51,274 nt of DNA from an uncultured Rhodopila sp. (GCA_903932145.1 CAIZFE010000005.1:1-51274), one strand, 5' to 3'; shown: positions 9,218 through 18,345, numbered from the stretch's first letter. The notes: generated by a model not told the origin, from the sequence alone. Translations and numbers: made by a program.

Positions 9218-9258
9218 GGGCTTTGCGCGCATCCCGCACCCTGGTTTAGGGTGTTCGC

Positions 9259-11331
9259 ATGATTCACGCTTCCGTTTGTCCGCACGATTGCCCCTCCACT
9301 TGCGCGTTGTCGGTGGAGGTTATCGACGGCCGGCGCATTGGTGCGGTGCGCGGGGCAGCGGATAACAGCTACACGTCCGGTGTGATCTGCGCGAAGGTGT
9401 CGCGTTACGCCGAACGTATCCACCATCCCGACCGGCTGACGCAGCCTTTGTTGCGCACCGGGCCGAAGGGCGCCGGGCAGTTTCGGCCCATTGCGTGGTC
9501 CGAGGCGTTGGATCGTATCGCCGAACGCTTCGTTGCCGATACCACTCGATATGGATCGGAAGCGGTGTGGCCGTTCTACTTTGCCGGCACGATGGGCCTG
9601 GTGCAGCGCGACGGAATCAACCGGCTTCGCAACGTCATGCGCTACTCCCGCCAGAAAATGACGATTTGCACTTCGTTGCCGGAAGTGGGTTGGCACGCTG
9701 GCGTTGGCCAAAGCCGCGGCGTCGATCCGCGCGAGATGGCGCAATCCGACCTGATCGTGATGTGGGGTGGCAATCCGGTGTCCACCCAGGTCAATGTCAT
9801 GACGCATGTCTCGCGCGCGCGGAAGGAACGCGGCGCGAAGATGGTGGTGATTGATCCGTACAAAACGCCGACGGCCGCCGTTGCCGATATGCATCTGGCG
9901 ATTCGGCCGGGCACCGATGCGGCTCTGGCATGCGCGGTGATGCATGTGGCGTTCCGGAATGGCTATGCGGATCGGGCCTACATGCGGGACTATGCCGATT
10001 GTCCCGACATGCTGGAGGCGCATTTGCGGGATCGCGGTCCCGATTGGGCGGCTGGTGTGACCGGGCTTTCGGTTGCCGCGATTGAGGCGTTCGCGACGTT
10101 GTACGGACAAACGCAGCTTAGCTACATCAGAGCGGGATATGGTTTCGCGCGGAGCCGGAACGGGGCGGCGGCGATGCATGCGGTGTCGTGTTTACCCACT
10201 GTCACCGGCGCCTGGCAGCATGAGGGCGGCGGCGCGTTGTGGTCGAATCGCGGTATGTATCACTGGGATAAGACCTTAATCGAAGGGTCGGATATGCTCG
10301 ATCCTTCGATTCGCGTGCTGGACATGAGTCGCATCGGCAGCGTCTTGACCGGAGATCGAACGGAACTTCGCGACGGGCCGCAGGTTCATTCGATGATCAT
10401 TCAGAACCAAAACCCGTTGACGGTTTGCCCTGACAGCAACCGCGTGCGGCGTGGCTTCGGACGCGACGATTTGTTCGTCGCGACGCATGAGCAGTTCATG
10501 ACCGAAACGGCGCGATGGTCAGACATCGTGCTGCCAGCGACGATGTTTCTGGAACATGATGACCTGTATCAGGCCGGCGGACACAGCCATGTCCAGATCG
10601 GCCCCAAACTGATCGAACCGCCCGGCGAATGCCGGTCCAATCACGAGGTGATGCAGGGACTGGCGTCACGTCTGGGCGCCGAACATCGCGGCTTTGGCAT
10701 GACGGCAATGGAACTGATCGACGCCACGTTACAGGCGTCGGGTTATCCGGACGCGAAGACAGTCATGGAAAACCGCTGGGTGGATGAAATGCCGCCGTTC
10801 CGGACGGCGCATTTCCTGGATGGTTTCCCAACGCGCGACGGGCGGTTTCATTTCGCTCCGGATTGGGCGGGGTTGGGCGACAAGCTCGGTGTTATGCCGG
10901 CCTTGCCCGACCAGATGGCCAATATCGAGGCAGCCGATGCTGACGCGCCATTCCGGCTGGTAACCGCCCCTGCCCGCAGTTTCCTCAATACCAGCTTCAC
11001 CGAGATGGCATCGGGCAGGAAGCGCGAGGGCCGCCCGACAGTATTGATGCACCCCGACGACGCGGCTCGGTTGGGATTGGTCGAAGGTTCCAAGGTTCGC
11101 CTGGGCAATGACCGGGGCGAGGTCATTTTGCATGCCCGGTTGGCGGACGGTCAGCAATCAGGTGTTCTGGTCGCCGAAAGCATCTGGCCGAGCGAGTGTT
11201 TCGAAGGTGGAATTGGGATCAATGCACTGACAAGCGACGCTCCCGGCCCCCCTTGGGGTGGTGCGGTGTTCCACGATACGGCAGTGTGGATGCGCGAAGA
11301 AGCCAACCAGATCGCATTGGCTGCGGAATAA
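9259..11331 (+). CDS. Molybdopterin (bis-MGD) oxidoreductase
   Basis: This 690-residue enzyme belongs to the DMSO reductase superfamily. The N-terminus has a 4Fe-4S motif: Cys7, Cys11 and Cys15 in VCPHDCPSTC, plus Cys44 in VICAKVSRY. The central region has the usual MGD-binding elements (MWGGNPVSTQVN, VVIDPYKTPTA, IQNQNPL) and the C-terminal domain carries RLVTAPARSFLNTSF and HPDDAARLGL...GSKVRLGNDRGEV. No Tat signal is present, so it is probably cytoplasmic. The substrate cannot be told from sequence. It begins 41 bp after the alpha-E gene on the same strand with AGGG before the ATG. No separate iron-sulphur or membrane subunit lies beside it. Confidence 0.85.
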   Translation: MIHASVCPHDCPSTCALSVEVIDGRRIGAVRGAADNSYTSGVICAKVSRYAERIHHPDRLTQPLLRTGPKGAGQFRPIAWSEALDRIAERFVADTTRYGSEAVWPFYFAGTMGLVQRDGINRLRNVMRYSRQKMTICTSLPEVGWHAGVGQSRGVDPREMAQSDLIVMWGGNPVSTQVNVMTHVSRARKERGAKMVVIDPYKTPTAAVADMHLAIRPGTDAALACAVMHVAFRNGYADRAYMRDYADCPDMLEAHLRDRGPDWAAGVTGLSVAAIEAFATLYGQTQLSYIRAGYGFARSRNGAAAMHAVSCLPTVTGAWQHEGGGALWSNRGMYHWDKTLIEGSDMLDPSIRVLDMSRIGSVLTGDRTELRDGPQVHSMIIQNQNPLTVCPDSNRVRRGFGRDDLFVATHEQFMTETARWSDIVLPATMFLEHDDLYQAGGHSHVQIGPKLIEPPGECRSNHEVMQGLASRLGAEHRGFGMTAMELIDATLQASGYPDAKTVMENRWVDEMPPFRTAHFLDGFPTRDGRFHFAPDWAGLGDKLGVMPALPDQMANIEAADADAPFRLVTAPARSFLNTSFTEMASGRKREGRPTVLMHPDDAARLGLVEGSKVRLGNDRGEVILHARLADGQQSGVLVAESIWPSECFEGGIGINALTSDAPGPPWGGAVFHDTAVWMREEANQIALAAE

Positions 11332-11359
11332 AACTCCGCGGCACGACACGGAGACGATT

Positions 11360-11755
11360 ATGTTTGGGTCCGATTTCACGTCCGTATGGACGCCGCGTTT
11401 GTTAAGCGTGCTGCGTATCATGACGGGGCTGCAATTCCTGGAGCACGGCACGCAGAAAGTTCTGTCGTTCCCGCCGCGCACCGGCGCCGCCCCGGCCCTG
11501 ATTTCGATGGTCGGTTTTCAGGGCTGCCTGGAGATTGTCGGCGGCGTCCTGATCGTCCTGGGACTGTTCACCCGCCCGGCAGCGTTCATCCTCGCCGGCG
11601 ACATGGCCGCAGCTTACTTCATGGCGCATTTCCCACGGGGCTTCTTCCCCGCGGCCAACGGTGGAGATGCGGCGATCTTGTTCTGTTTCGTCTTCCTCTA
11701 TCTGGCGGCGGCCGGCGGCGGCATCTGGAGCCTGGACGCCAAACACGGGCGGTGA
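11360..11755 (+). CDS. DoxX family membrane protein
   Basis: This 131-residue protein has about four membrane segments. It shows the DoxX pattern: LRIMTGLQFLEHGTQK near residues 16-31, a GCLEIVGGVLIVLGLFTRPAAFIL segment, and FPRGFFPAANGGDAAILFCF. The start ATG has GGAGA 6 bases upstream. It follows the molybdoenzyme by 28 bp and precedes an OsmC gene by 73 bp. DoxX proteins are linked with redox or oxidative-stress systems in several bacteria, which suits an OsmC neighbour, but a specific role is not shown. Confidence 0.85.
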   Translation: MFGSDFTSVWTPRLLSVLRIMTGLQFLEHGTQKVLSFPPRTGAAPALISMVGFQGCLEIVGGVLIVLGLFTRPAAFILAGDMAAAYFMAHFPRGFFPAANGGDAAILFCFVFLYLAAAGGGIWSLDAKHGR

Positions 11756-11828
11756 GGTGATTGTCCGCCGGTCCATTCCTATATCTGCCGAACCGCACAG
11801 TCGGCGGCAACATGGAGGAGTGAAACCA

Positions 11829-12260
11829 ATGGCTCAAATCAAGCGGCATGCATCGGCGCAATGGCAGGGATCAGGCAAGGATGGATCGGGTAGCCTGACG
11901 ACCCAAAGCGGAACATTGAACGCCACGCCGTATGGCTTCAATGCGCGATTTGGCGACGGCAAAGGCACCAACCCCGAGGAATTGATCGCCGCGGCCCACG
12001 CCGGGTGCTTCAGCATGGCGACCGCGTTTCAACTCAGCGGCGCCGGACATCCGCCGGACAGCCTGGACTGCGCCGCCAATCTGACAATGGAGCAGGTGCC
12101 GGGCGGCTGGAAGATCGCCGCGATCCATCTGGTGCTGAAAGCGAAAGTGCCAGGCCTGGACGACGCGAAATTCCAGGAACTGGCGCGCGGGGCGAAAGAG
12201 AACTGCCCGGTGTCGAAGGTGCTGAACGCCGAGATTACCCTGGACGCCAGCCTGGTATAA
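11829..12260 (+). CDS. OsmC-family organic hydroperoxide reductase
   Basis: OsmC/Ohr proteins reduce organic peroxides with two conserved cysteines. This 143-residue protein is full length and has both: one in HAGCFSMA at residues ~57-64, with the preceding TNPEELIAAA, and one in ENCPVSKVL near 127. The overall pattern places it in the OsmC rather than Ohr branch. A strong GGAGGAG lies 9 bases before the ATG. It ends at a hairpin shared with the convergent dehydratase gene. Confidence 0.9.
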   Translation: MAQIKRHASAQWQGSGKDGSGSLTTQSGTLNATPYGFNARFGDGKGTNPEELIAAAHAGCFSMATAFQLSGAGHPPDSLDCAANLTMEQVPGGWKIAAIHLVLKAKVPGLDDAKFQELARGAKENCPVSKVLNAEITLDASLV

Positions 12261-12269
12261 CCAACGTTT

Positions 12270-12293
12270 CGCTCGGGGTTCAAACCCCGAGCG
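12270..12293. terminator. Bidirectional terminator hairpin
   Basis: CGCTCGGGGTT (12270-12280) and AACCCCGAGCG (12283-12293) form a perfect 11-bp arm repeat between two convergent genes, OsmC on the plus strand and the dehydratase on the minus strand. It overlaps the dehydratase stop codon. No long T tract follows on either side, but position and stability support a shared terminator. Confidence 0.7.
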
Positions 12294-13488
12294 CTTGTCC
12301 GCTGAGGCGAATCGTTGCGTCGTCGCGAAGTTTTATCTCCGGGCGCAGCGATGTGCAAAGGCCGACGCCTGTCGGTGCCTGCACCATGCCGTTACGGATG
12401 ATCGGCAGATCGGTGACCAAATGCTGATACCAGGTCGCCAACGTCGCGCGCACGACTTCCTGGAAAATAGCGGCCGAAGCGTGCAATCCCAGATGCAAGC
12501 CGGCCCATAACGTTATTGGTCCGGTGCAATCATGCGGCGCCAACGGTTTGCCATAGGTTTCCGCCAAAGCCGCGATCTTTCGGCCCTCTGTCAATCCACC
12601 GCACCACGCCAGATCGAGCATGACGAAATCCACCGCATCCGCCGCCAGCAGGTCGCGGAAAGGAACGGTCCCTGCCAGTGTTTCGCTGCCGCAGATCGGG
12701 GTTTTGGTTTGCCGGCGCAAATCGGCCAGCGCCCGCACGTCGTCCATTTTGTTGATCGGGTCCTCGGCCCAGAGGACTCCATAATCTTCCAGCGCCCGGC
12801 AGATACGGATGGCGGAGGTCGTGTTCCACAGACTGTGGAGTTCGGCCATGACCTCGATCTTATCGCCAACCGCCGCGCGGATTTTTCGGAATGGCTCCAG
12901 CCCCGCCTTCAGGTCCGTCAGGCTGATCATGCCGTTCTTGTCGGCGTAAATATCGAACGGCCAGATTTTCATTGCGGTAAAGCCTTCGGACAGCAGGCTT
13001 TCCGCCAATGCACCGGCGTCGCGTGTAAAGGCGATCTGGTCATCGTATGGACCAACCTGGGCCTCTTCCGCCCCAACCGCCCGGCGTGCCACGCCGGCCG
13101 TATTGTACGCGTAACCGGCGCACGTATTGTACGCTCGGATTTCGTTTCGGACGGCGCCGCCGAGCGCCTCGTGCACCGGGATGCCGTGGCGCTTGCCGGC
13201 CATGTCCCACAACGCGATGTCGATCGCGCTCGCCGCCCGTATTTCGGCGCCCGCACTATGGAATCCCAGATAGGGCGTCGTCAGTTGCCGCGACACCGCT
13301 TCGATCCGCCGAGCATCGCGGCCGAGCAGCCAGGGTGCGATTTGTTCGTGGATGACGGCCTCGGTTGCTTGGGCACCGCGAAACGATTCACCCAGGCCGA
13401 CCAGGCCGTCGTCGGTTTCGATCTCGACCCAGATCAAGTTCGGGCGTTCCGCGATCCGGATCGTGCGCAGGCAGGTAATGTTCGCCAT
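12280..13488 (-). CDS. Enolase-superfamily dehydratase/racemase (MR/MLE), copy 1
   Basis: This 402-residue member of the mandelate racemase / muconate lactonising group probably dehydrates or epimerises a sugar acid. Visible active-site elements are the N-terminal capping domain, Lys174 in AMKIWPFD, metal ligands Glu216 (AELHSLW), Glu242 (WAEDPI) and Glu269 (GSETLAG), and His319 in the loop APHDCTGP. The KIWPFD and HSLWN signatures are shared with the gene at 15327 (both have YNTCAGY and GGLTEGRKIAAL), so the two are paralogues. RBS AAAGG precedes the ATG. It is last in a minus-strand unit of three genes after the GntR regulator and a dehydrogenase. Substrate unknown. Confidence 0.85.
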   Translation of the reverse strand: MANITCLRTIRIAERPNLIWVEIETDDGLVGLGESFRGAQATEAVIHEQIAPWLLGRDARRIEAVSRQLTTPYLGFHSAGAEIRAASAIDIALWDMAGKRHGIPVHEALGGAVRNEIRAYNTCAGYAYNTAGVARRAVGAEEAQVGPYDDQIAFTRDAGALAESLLSEGFTAMKIWPFDIYADKNGMISLTDLKAGLEPFRKIRAAVGDKIEVMAELHSLWNTTSAIRICRALEDYGVLWAEDPINKMDDVRALADLRRQTKTPICGSETLAGTVPFRDLLAADAVDFVMLDLAWCGGLTEGRKIAALAETYGKPLAPHDCTGPITLWAGLHLGLHASAAIFQEVVRATLATWYQHLVTDLPIIRNGMVQAPTGVGLCTSLRPEIKLRDDATIRLSGQALGV

Positions 13489-13505
13489 TGTCTAACCTTT
13501 CGGTA

Positions 13506-14474
13506 TCAGGAGCGCACGACGTTTTCGCATGCCTCGCCGCGCAAGCGGCGGCGGATATTGTCCGCCATCACTTCTTGCCGACGCCGGATCGTTCCGTTGG
13601 TCCAGCCCGACATGTGCGGGGTCATGAGAATGTTGTCCAGCGTATTGAATGGCAGGGACGAAGGCAGACACGCGCTTTGTCCCGGCGAGGGATATTGGTA
13701 CCAGGTGTCGATCACCGCGCCGCCGATACGCTTTTCATGCAACGCGTCGTACAGCGCCTGTTCGTCCACCACGGGACCCCGGGCGACATTGATCAGTACA
13801 GCGTCTTTCCGCATCAGAGCAAATGCGTCAGCGCCGACGATCCCGCGGGTTTCGGGGACGAGGGGCAACGTAACGACAATCGTATCGACCGCCCCCCAAA
13901 ACGCCGGCAGCTCGGACAAACCGTAGGCCCGATCAACAAGGTCTGACTCAACCAAACTGCGGTTGGCGACATGGACCGACATGCCGAATGCGGCGGCGCG
14001 GACGGCAACAGCTTTGCCGATGTGCCCAAAACCCAGGATGCCGATCGTCGATCCCGCCATTTCCCGATGCACCTGCCCCGGCAACGAGGCCGAATACGTC
14101 CAGTCGCCCTTGCGCAACCGCGTGTCGGCGTCCGCCAGCGGAACGTACCGTTGCAGCAATGCCGCAAAGACGAACTCAGCGATCGCATGTTCATGGCCAA
14201 AACAATTGCAGACCACGACACCAGCCGGCAACGCCGCAAGATCGACCGCGTCGTAGCCCGCGCCCGGCACATGAAACAAACGCAAGTTCTTGGGGCGCGG
14301 CAGGGTCGCATCGAAACGCGTGGCGATGATCACGTCCGCGTCGGCGAATGTCTGCCGGTCCGAGGCAGATTCGAGAATGTTCGGCAGAATGGCGACCTCC
14401 GCCCCCGCCCCGACCATATCGGCAAACCCGCCACTGAAGGCGGCGGCATTGCTGCCGTGAAACACAATGCGCAT
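13506..14474 (-). CDS. D-isomer-specific 2-hydroxyacid dehydrogenase, copy 1
   Basis: A 322-residue NAD(P)-dependent oxidoreductase that should reduce or oxidise a 2-hydroxy/2-keto acid. It has the Rossmann loop GILGFGHIGKAV (GxGxxG), the catalytic Arg in NVARGPVVDE and the catalytic His in MTPHMSGWT. AAGGAG lies 7 bases before the ATG. It is the middle gene of the minus-strand unit, 17 bp before the dehydratase and 11 bp after the regulator. That fits a step that handles the 2-keto acid made by the dehydratase. It is a distant paralogue of the enzyme at 24760. Confidence 0.88.
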   Translation of the reverse strand: MRIVFHGSNAAAFSGGFADMVGAGAEVAILPNILESASDRQTFADADVIIATRFDATLPRPKNLRLFHVPGAGYDAVDLAALPAGVVVCNCFGHEHAIAEFVFAALLQRYVPLADADTRLRKGDWTYSASLPGQVHREMAGSTIGILGFGHIGKAVAVRAAAFGMSVHVANRSLVESDLVDRAYGLSELPAFWGAVDTIVVTLPLVPETRGIVGADAFALMRKDAVLINVARGPVVDEQALYDALHEKRIGGAVIDTWYQYPSPGQSACLPSSLPFNTLDNILMTPHMSGWTNGTIRRRQEVMADNIRRRLRGEACENVVRS

Positions 14475-14485
14475 GGGAGTCTCCT

Positions 14486-15205
14486 TCAGTCGGCGGCTTG
14501 CAAAGCGAAGTTGCAGTCCAGCAGCGCCGGGTCGATGTCGTTCTCGATCGCGTCGAGCATACTGTCGCTGAACGCGATCAACCGGTCGGACGCGGCAACG
14601 GCGGTTTTGACGCGTCCCGCCGCCACGGCCTCAATGATCGCCAGATGGCTGTCCACGGTCCTGGCCAGACCTTCGTTCGGACGCACCCAGCTATGGTAGA
14701 TCCAGCCGATGCGGCGAAAAATCGTGTGCAGCGGCCGCAGCGTATGCTCCAGAAACGGTTCGCCCGCGGCAGCGTTCAGCACATGGTCGATGCGTCGATC
14801 CAACAGATTGAACGCGGCCAGCGAATTGTTCGAAGCCTGTAGCGTGCGGCAGAGATGCAGCAATTGATTGCGGTGCGATGGCCCTGCCCGTTCGGTTGCC
14901 AGGCGGACCACGAACCGTTCCAGATCCCGCCGTAGCGGCAGCAGGACGCGTTCCCGAGCGAGATCGATCGGGGCGATCTGCAGGCCATGCCGAGGACGGA
15001 TCACGATCAGCGTGTCAGCCGCCAGCCGGCTGACCGCCTGATGCACCGGTGTGCGTCCGCCATCAGTGATCGTTTGCAAATCCTGAATCGACAGATAACG
15101 CCCCGGCTTCAGCGCACAGGTGACAATCAGCTCTTCAAGCTGGTCATAGGCTACGTTCGCCAAATTCAGGCGGTTGACCCGCCCCGGCTTGTCGCTTGGT
15201 TCCAT
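14486..15205 (-). CDS. GntR-family regulator (FCD type)
   Basis: This 239-residue regulator has an N-terminal winged helix-turn-helix (YDQLEELIVTCALKPGRYLS, then a TPVHQAVSRLAADTLIVIRPRHG recognition region) at residues ~18-75, followed by an all-helical FCD-type effector domain. FCD members usually sense organic acids and control adjacent catabolic genes. It is divergent from the dehydratase gene at 15327 and first in a minus-strand unit, so it probably controls both directions through the 121-bp region between them. RBS AGAGGGACGG precedes the ATG. Effector unknown. Confidence 0.85.
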   Translation of the reverse strand: MEPSDKPGRVNRLNLANVAYDQLEELIVTCALKPGRYLSIQDLQTITDGGRTPVHQAVSRLAADTLIVIRPRHGLQIAPIDLARERVLLPLRRDLERFVVRLATERAGPSHRNQLLHLCRTLQASNNSLAAFNLLDRRIDHVLNAAAGEPFLEHTLRPLHTIFRRIGWIYHSWVRPNEGLARTVDSHLAIIEAVAAGRVKTAVAASDRLIAFSDSMLDAIENDIDPALLDCNFALQAAD

Positions 15206-15267
15206 CCGTCCCTCTTATGCCGGACCACGATAGGGGAACCAGACGCCGGCGGAAAGCCGAAAGAATT

Positions 15268-15297
15268 ATATTGTGATATTTTACCATCCGGGATAAT
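15268..15297 (+). promoter_or_regulatory. Divergent promoter with AT-rich operator candidate
   Basis: In the otherwise GC-rich gap between the GntR gene and the second dehydratase lies an AT-rich core. ATAT-TGTG-ATAT (15268-15279) is an inverted repeat and overlaps a possible -35 (TTGTGA, 15271-15276). A -10-like GATAAT sits at 15292-15297, 15 bases downstream and about 30 bases before the GTG start. Overlap of an operator with the -35 suits repression by the adjacent GntR protein. Inference. Confidence 0.45.
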
Positions 15298-15326
15298 GGC
15301 GGCGCACAAGACATGGGGAAACGCTG

Positions 15327-16526
15327 GTGAAGATCACCGCCATCGAGACACTGCGAACCGAAGAGTTCGCCAACGTCATCTGGGTCCGCGTCCAAACGGA
15401 CGCCGGGATCATTGGCCTCGGCGAGACCTTTTACGGCGCCGGCGCGGTCGAAGCCCACATCCACGACACGCTCTCCGGCCGCTTGCTCGGTAAAGACCCG
15501 TTGCGGATCGAATCGCTGCATCGCGAGATGCTGAACCTGCCGATGGCGCAGTCCAGTACCGGCGTCGAATACCGCGCCGCCTCGGCGATCGACATCGCGC
15601 TGTGGGATCTGTTCGGCAAAGTCTGCAACCAGCCCGTCCACCAGATGCTGGGTGGCCTCTGCCGCGACAAGCAGCGCATCTATAATACCTGCGCGGGATA
15701 CGGTTATGTCCGCTCCAACAACATCAAGCCAGTCTCCACCTGGAATTTTGATGATGCCGCCGGCCCGTACGAAGACCTGAACGGCTTCATGACCCGGGCC
15801 GATGCGGTCGCGGAAAGTCTGCTGGAATCCGGCATCTCGGCGATGAAGATTTGGCCGTTCGATCCCGCGGCGTTGGAAAACGAAGGCGCCCACATCACGC
15901 CGGACCAGCTCAAAACCGCGCTGGTGCCGTTTGAAAAAATCCGCAAGGCGGTCGGCGATAAGATGGAAATCATGGTGGAATTCCACAGCTTGTGGAACCT
16001 GCCGATGGCCAAAAAGCTGGCAAAGATACTGGAACAGTATAACCCGACCTGGTACGAAGACCCAATTCGCATGAACTCGCCGCAGGCCCTGGCGGAGTAT
16101 GCCCGCTCCACCACCGTCTGGGTCACCGCATCGGAAACGCTGGGATCGCGCTTCCCCTACAAAGACATGCTGGATCGCGACGCCATGAGCGTCGTTATGG
16201 CCGATCTGTGCTGGACCGGCGGCCTGACCGAGGGACGCAAGATCGCCGCCCTGGCCGATACCTATCACCGCCCGTTCGCACCGCATGATTGCGTCGGACC
16301 GGTTGGTTTCATTACGGGCATTCACGCCTCGTTCAGCCAGCCGAACACGTTGATCCAGGAAAGCGTGCGCGCCTTCTACACCGGCTGGTACAAGGAACTT
16401 GTCACCGTGATGCCTGTCATCAAGGACGGCTACGTATTCCCGATGGAAGGCCCCGGCCTGGGAACCGAACTGCTGCCGGCGGTGTTCGAACGATCCGATC
16501 TGACGGTGCGGCGTACCAATGTTTGA
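15327..16526 (+). CDS. Enolase-superfamily dehydratase/racemase (MR/MLE), copy 2
   Basis: This 399-residue paralogue of the enzyme at 12280 shares the same active-site layout: Lys174 in AMKIWPFD, Glu218 (VEFHSLW), Glu244 (WYEDPI), Glu270 (ASETLG) and His320 in APHDCVGP. Differences are a longer insert around residues 130-155 and LPMAKKLAKIL after the first ligand, so substrate range may differ. The start is GTG (15327) with GGGGAA upstream; a nearby ATG reads into a stop. It opens the plus-strand unit dehydratase - SDR - TRAP transporter and overlaps the SDR gene by 8 bases. Confidence 0.87.
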   Translation: MKITAIETLRTEEFANVIWVRVQTDAGIIGLGETFYGAGAVEAHIHDTLSGRLLGKDPLRIESLHREMLNLPMAQSSTGVEYRAASAIDIALWDLFGKVCNQPVHQMLGGLCRDKQRIYNTCAGYGYVRSNNIKPVSTWNFDDAAGPYEDLNGFMTRADAVAESLLESGISAMKIWPFDPAALENEGAHITPDQLKTALVPFEKIRKAVGDKMEIMVEFHSLWNLPMAKKLAKILEQYNPTWYEDPIRMNSPQALAEYARSTTVWVTASETLGSRFPYKDMLDRDAMSVVMADLCWTGGLTEGRKIAALADTYHRPFAPHDCVGPVGFITGIHASFSQPNTLIQESVRAFYTGWYKELVTVMPVIKDGYVFPMEGPGLGTELLPAVFERSDLTVRRTNV

Positions 16527-17277
16527 TCTCACGGGGCGCACCGCATTGGTGACCGGATCATCCCGCGGACTGGGATTTTCCATCGCCGAGGGACTGGCGC
16601 AGGCCGGCGCGGCACTGGTGCTGAACGGGTCCGACGCCGGACGCGTGGCAACCGCCGCCGCGGCGTTACGCGCCAAGGGGTATACGGTGCATGAAGCACC
16701 GTTTGACGTAACGAACGATGTTGCGGTCGAGACGGCGTTTGCCCGCCTGGACGAACAGGGAATCGAAATAGACATCCTGTTCAACAACGCCGGCATCCAG
16801 TTGCGCGGCCTGTTGGTGGACCAGACCGCGGCCAATTGGCGCCTTGTGATCGAGACCAATCTGACCAGCGCCTTCCTGGTCGGCCGCGAAGCCGCCCGCC
16901 GCATGATCGCGCGCGGCCGGGGTGGCAAAATCGTCAATACAGGATCACTGACCAGCGCCGTCGCTCGCGCCACGACCGCGCCCTACACCGCGGCCAAGGG
17001 CGGCATCAAAATGCTGACTCAGGCGATGACGGCGGAGTGGGCGGAACACGGCATCCAGGCCAACGCGATCGGGCCGGGATATATGTTGACCGAAATGACG
17101 CAGCCGCTGGCCGACGATCCAAAATTCGACGGCTGGGTGAAAAGCCGCACGCCGTCGCGCCGCTGGGGCCTGCCCGCCGACCTGATCGGCACCGCCGTTT
17201 ACCTGTCTTCGTCGGCATCCGATTACGTCAACGGACAGATTATCTACGTTGATGGTGGGATGCTGGCCGTTCTGTAG
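16519..17277 (+). CDS. Short-chain dehydrogenase, gluconate-5-dehydrogenase type
   Basis: A 252-residue NAD(P)-dependent SDR. It shows the cofactor motif TGSSRGLG (residues 12-19), NNAG (89-92), a catalytic Ser in the segment 143-146 and Tyr156-x3-Lys160 in YTAAK. The N-terminus MFDLTGRTALVTGSSRGLGF is the pattern of gluconate 5-dehydrogenases (Gno/IdnO), which interconvert gluconate and 5-ketogluconate; the exact substrate here is unproven. Its ATG lies inside the last codons of the dehydratase gene, so both are co-translated. The C-terminal NGQIIYVDGG is typical. Confidence 0.85.
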   Translation: MFDLTGRTALVTGSSRGLGFSIAEGLAQAGAALVLNGSDAGRVATAAAALRAKGYTVHEAPFDVTNDVAVETAFARLDEQGIEIDILFNNAGIQLRGLLVDQTAANWRLVIETNLTSAFLVGREAARRMIARGRGGKIVNTGSLTSAVARATTAPYTAAKGGIKMLTQAMTAEWAEHGIQANAIGPGYMLTEMTQPLADDPKFDGWVKSRTPSRRWGLPADLIGTAVYLSSSASDYVNGQIIYVDGGMLAVL

Positions 17278-17333
17278 GTTGAACGCCGCCGGGAACGATG
17301 CGACACACACATAACCAAACAAGGGAAACGACC

Positions 17334-18341
17334 ATGCTAAAACGATTTTTCTTCGCCGTCGGTATGACGGCGCTGGCCGGCGCCGCCAGCGCGCAGACCC
17401 TGCGTTACGGCATGACCCTGCCGCAGGGCGACAACGCCGACTATCGCGCCGCCACCGCCTTCAAGAACTACATCGAGTTCAACACCGGCGGCAAACTGAA
17501 GGTCGAGATTTACCCGGCGAACCAGTTGGGCGGTGAGCGGGAAATGACCGAGCAGGTGCGTGATGGCGCGTTGGATATCGCGTTTGTGGCGGATGGGGCG
17601 GTCAGCGGATTTTATCCCAAGCTGCAGGTGTTCGCGATCCCGTATCTGTTCCCCTCGGCCCCGATCGCCTGGGAAGTTCTGCACGGCCCGGTCGTTGCCG
17701 GTATGGCGGCGGATATCGATAAGACGATGGGCCTGACGGTGCTGAATTTCTCCGAAAACGGTTTTCGTGACTTCACCAACTCCGTGCATCCCATCCGCAC
17801 GCCCGACGACATGAAGGGCTTAAAGATGCGGACGATGGAAAGCCCTGTCTACATCAAGATGATGCAGTCGATGGGATCTGCGGCGACTCCAATCAGCGCC
17901 GCCGAGATGGTGATGGCGCTACAGCAGAAGGTCGTTGACGGGCAGGAAAACGCACCTAGCACGATCAACATGCTGGGTATCGCCGACGTGCAGAAATTCA
18001 TGTCCACCGATCAGCATGTGTTCTCCGCCATGCTGCTGCTCGCCGCTAACGACACGATGGCGAAACTGACGCCAGATCAGCGCAAGGTGGTGCATGACGC
18101 CGCGATGTTGCAGGCCAGTGTCAACAATTCGGAACGTGCCGGCTCCACCCAGGCGAATATCGATGCGATCAAGGCCAAGGGCGTGGAGGTTTACATGACC
18201 TCGCCGGCGGAAAAGGAACTGTTCCGGAAAGCGGCGCAAGGGCCGGTGACGGAGTATATCCGCGAAAAAATCGGCAATGAACTGGTTGACGCGATGCTGG
18301 CCGATGTAACGCGCGCCCAAAAATCCGTTTACGGGGAATAA
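17334..18341 (+). CDS. TRAP transporter substrate-binding protein DctP
   Basis: This 335-residue periplasmic protein captures the substrate of a TRAP transporter. It has a signal peptide of about 20 residues ending ASA before QTLRYG. The family landmarks are LGGEREMTEQVRDGALDIAF and GLKMRTMESPVY, the latter with the Arg that in DctP proteins binds a carboxylate, then ALQQKVVDGQENAPSTI. An organic or sugar acid is therefore the likely ligand. The ATG at 17334 is preferred to one 12 codons upstream because AAGGGA lies before it and the signal peptide starts there. First of the transporter genes; 4 bp separate it from dctQ. Confidence 0.9.
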   Translation: MLKRFFFAVGMTALAGAASAQTLRYGMTLPQGDNADYRAATAFKNYIEFNTGGKLKVEIYPANQLGGEREMTEQVRDGALDIAFVADGAVSGFYPKLQVFAIPYLFPSAPIAWEVLHGPVVAGMAADIDKTMGLTVLNFSENGFRDFTNSVHPIRTPDDMKGLKMRTMESPVYIKMMQSMGSAATPISAAEMVMALQQKVVDGQENAPSTINMLGIADVQKFMSTDQHVFSAMLLLAANDTMAKLTPDQRKVVHDAAMLQASVNNSERAGSTQANIDAIKAKGVEVYMTSPAEKELFRKAAQGPVTEYIREKIGNELVDAMLADVTRAQKSVYGE

Positions 18342-18345
18342 GGCC

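Noticed and set aside
15144..16973. 609-codon open frame opposite the second dehydratase and SDR genes
   Set aside because: It is antisense to two well-supported genes with intact active sites and has no recognisable product; long antisense frames are expected in GC-rich DNA.
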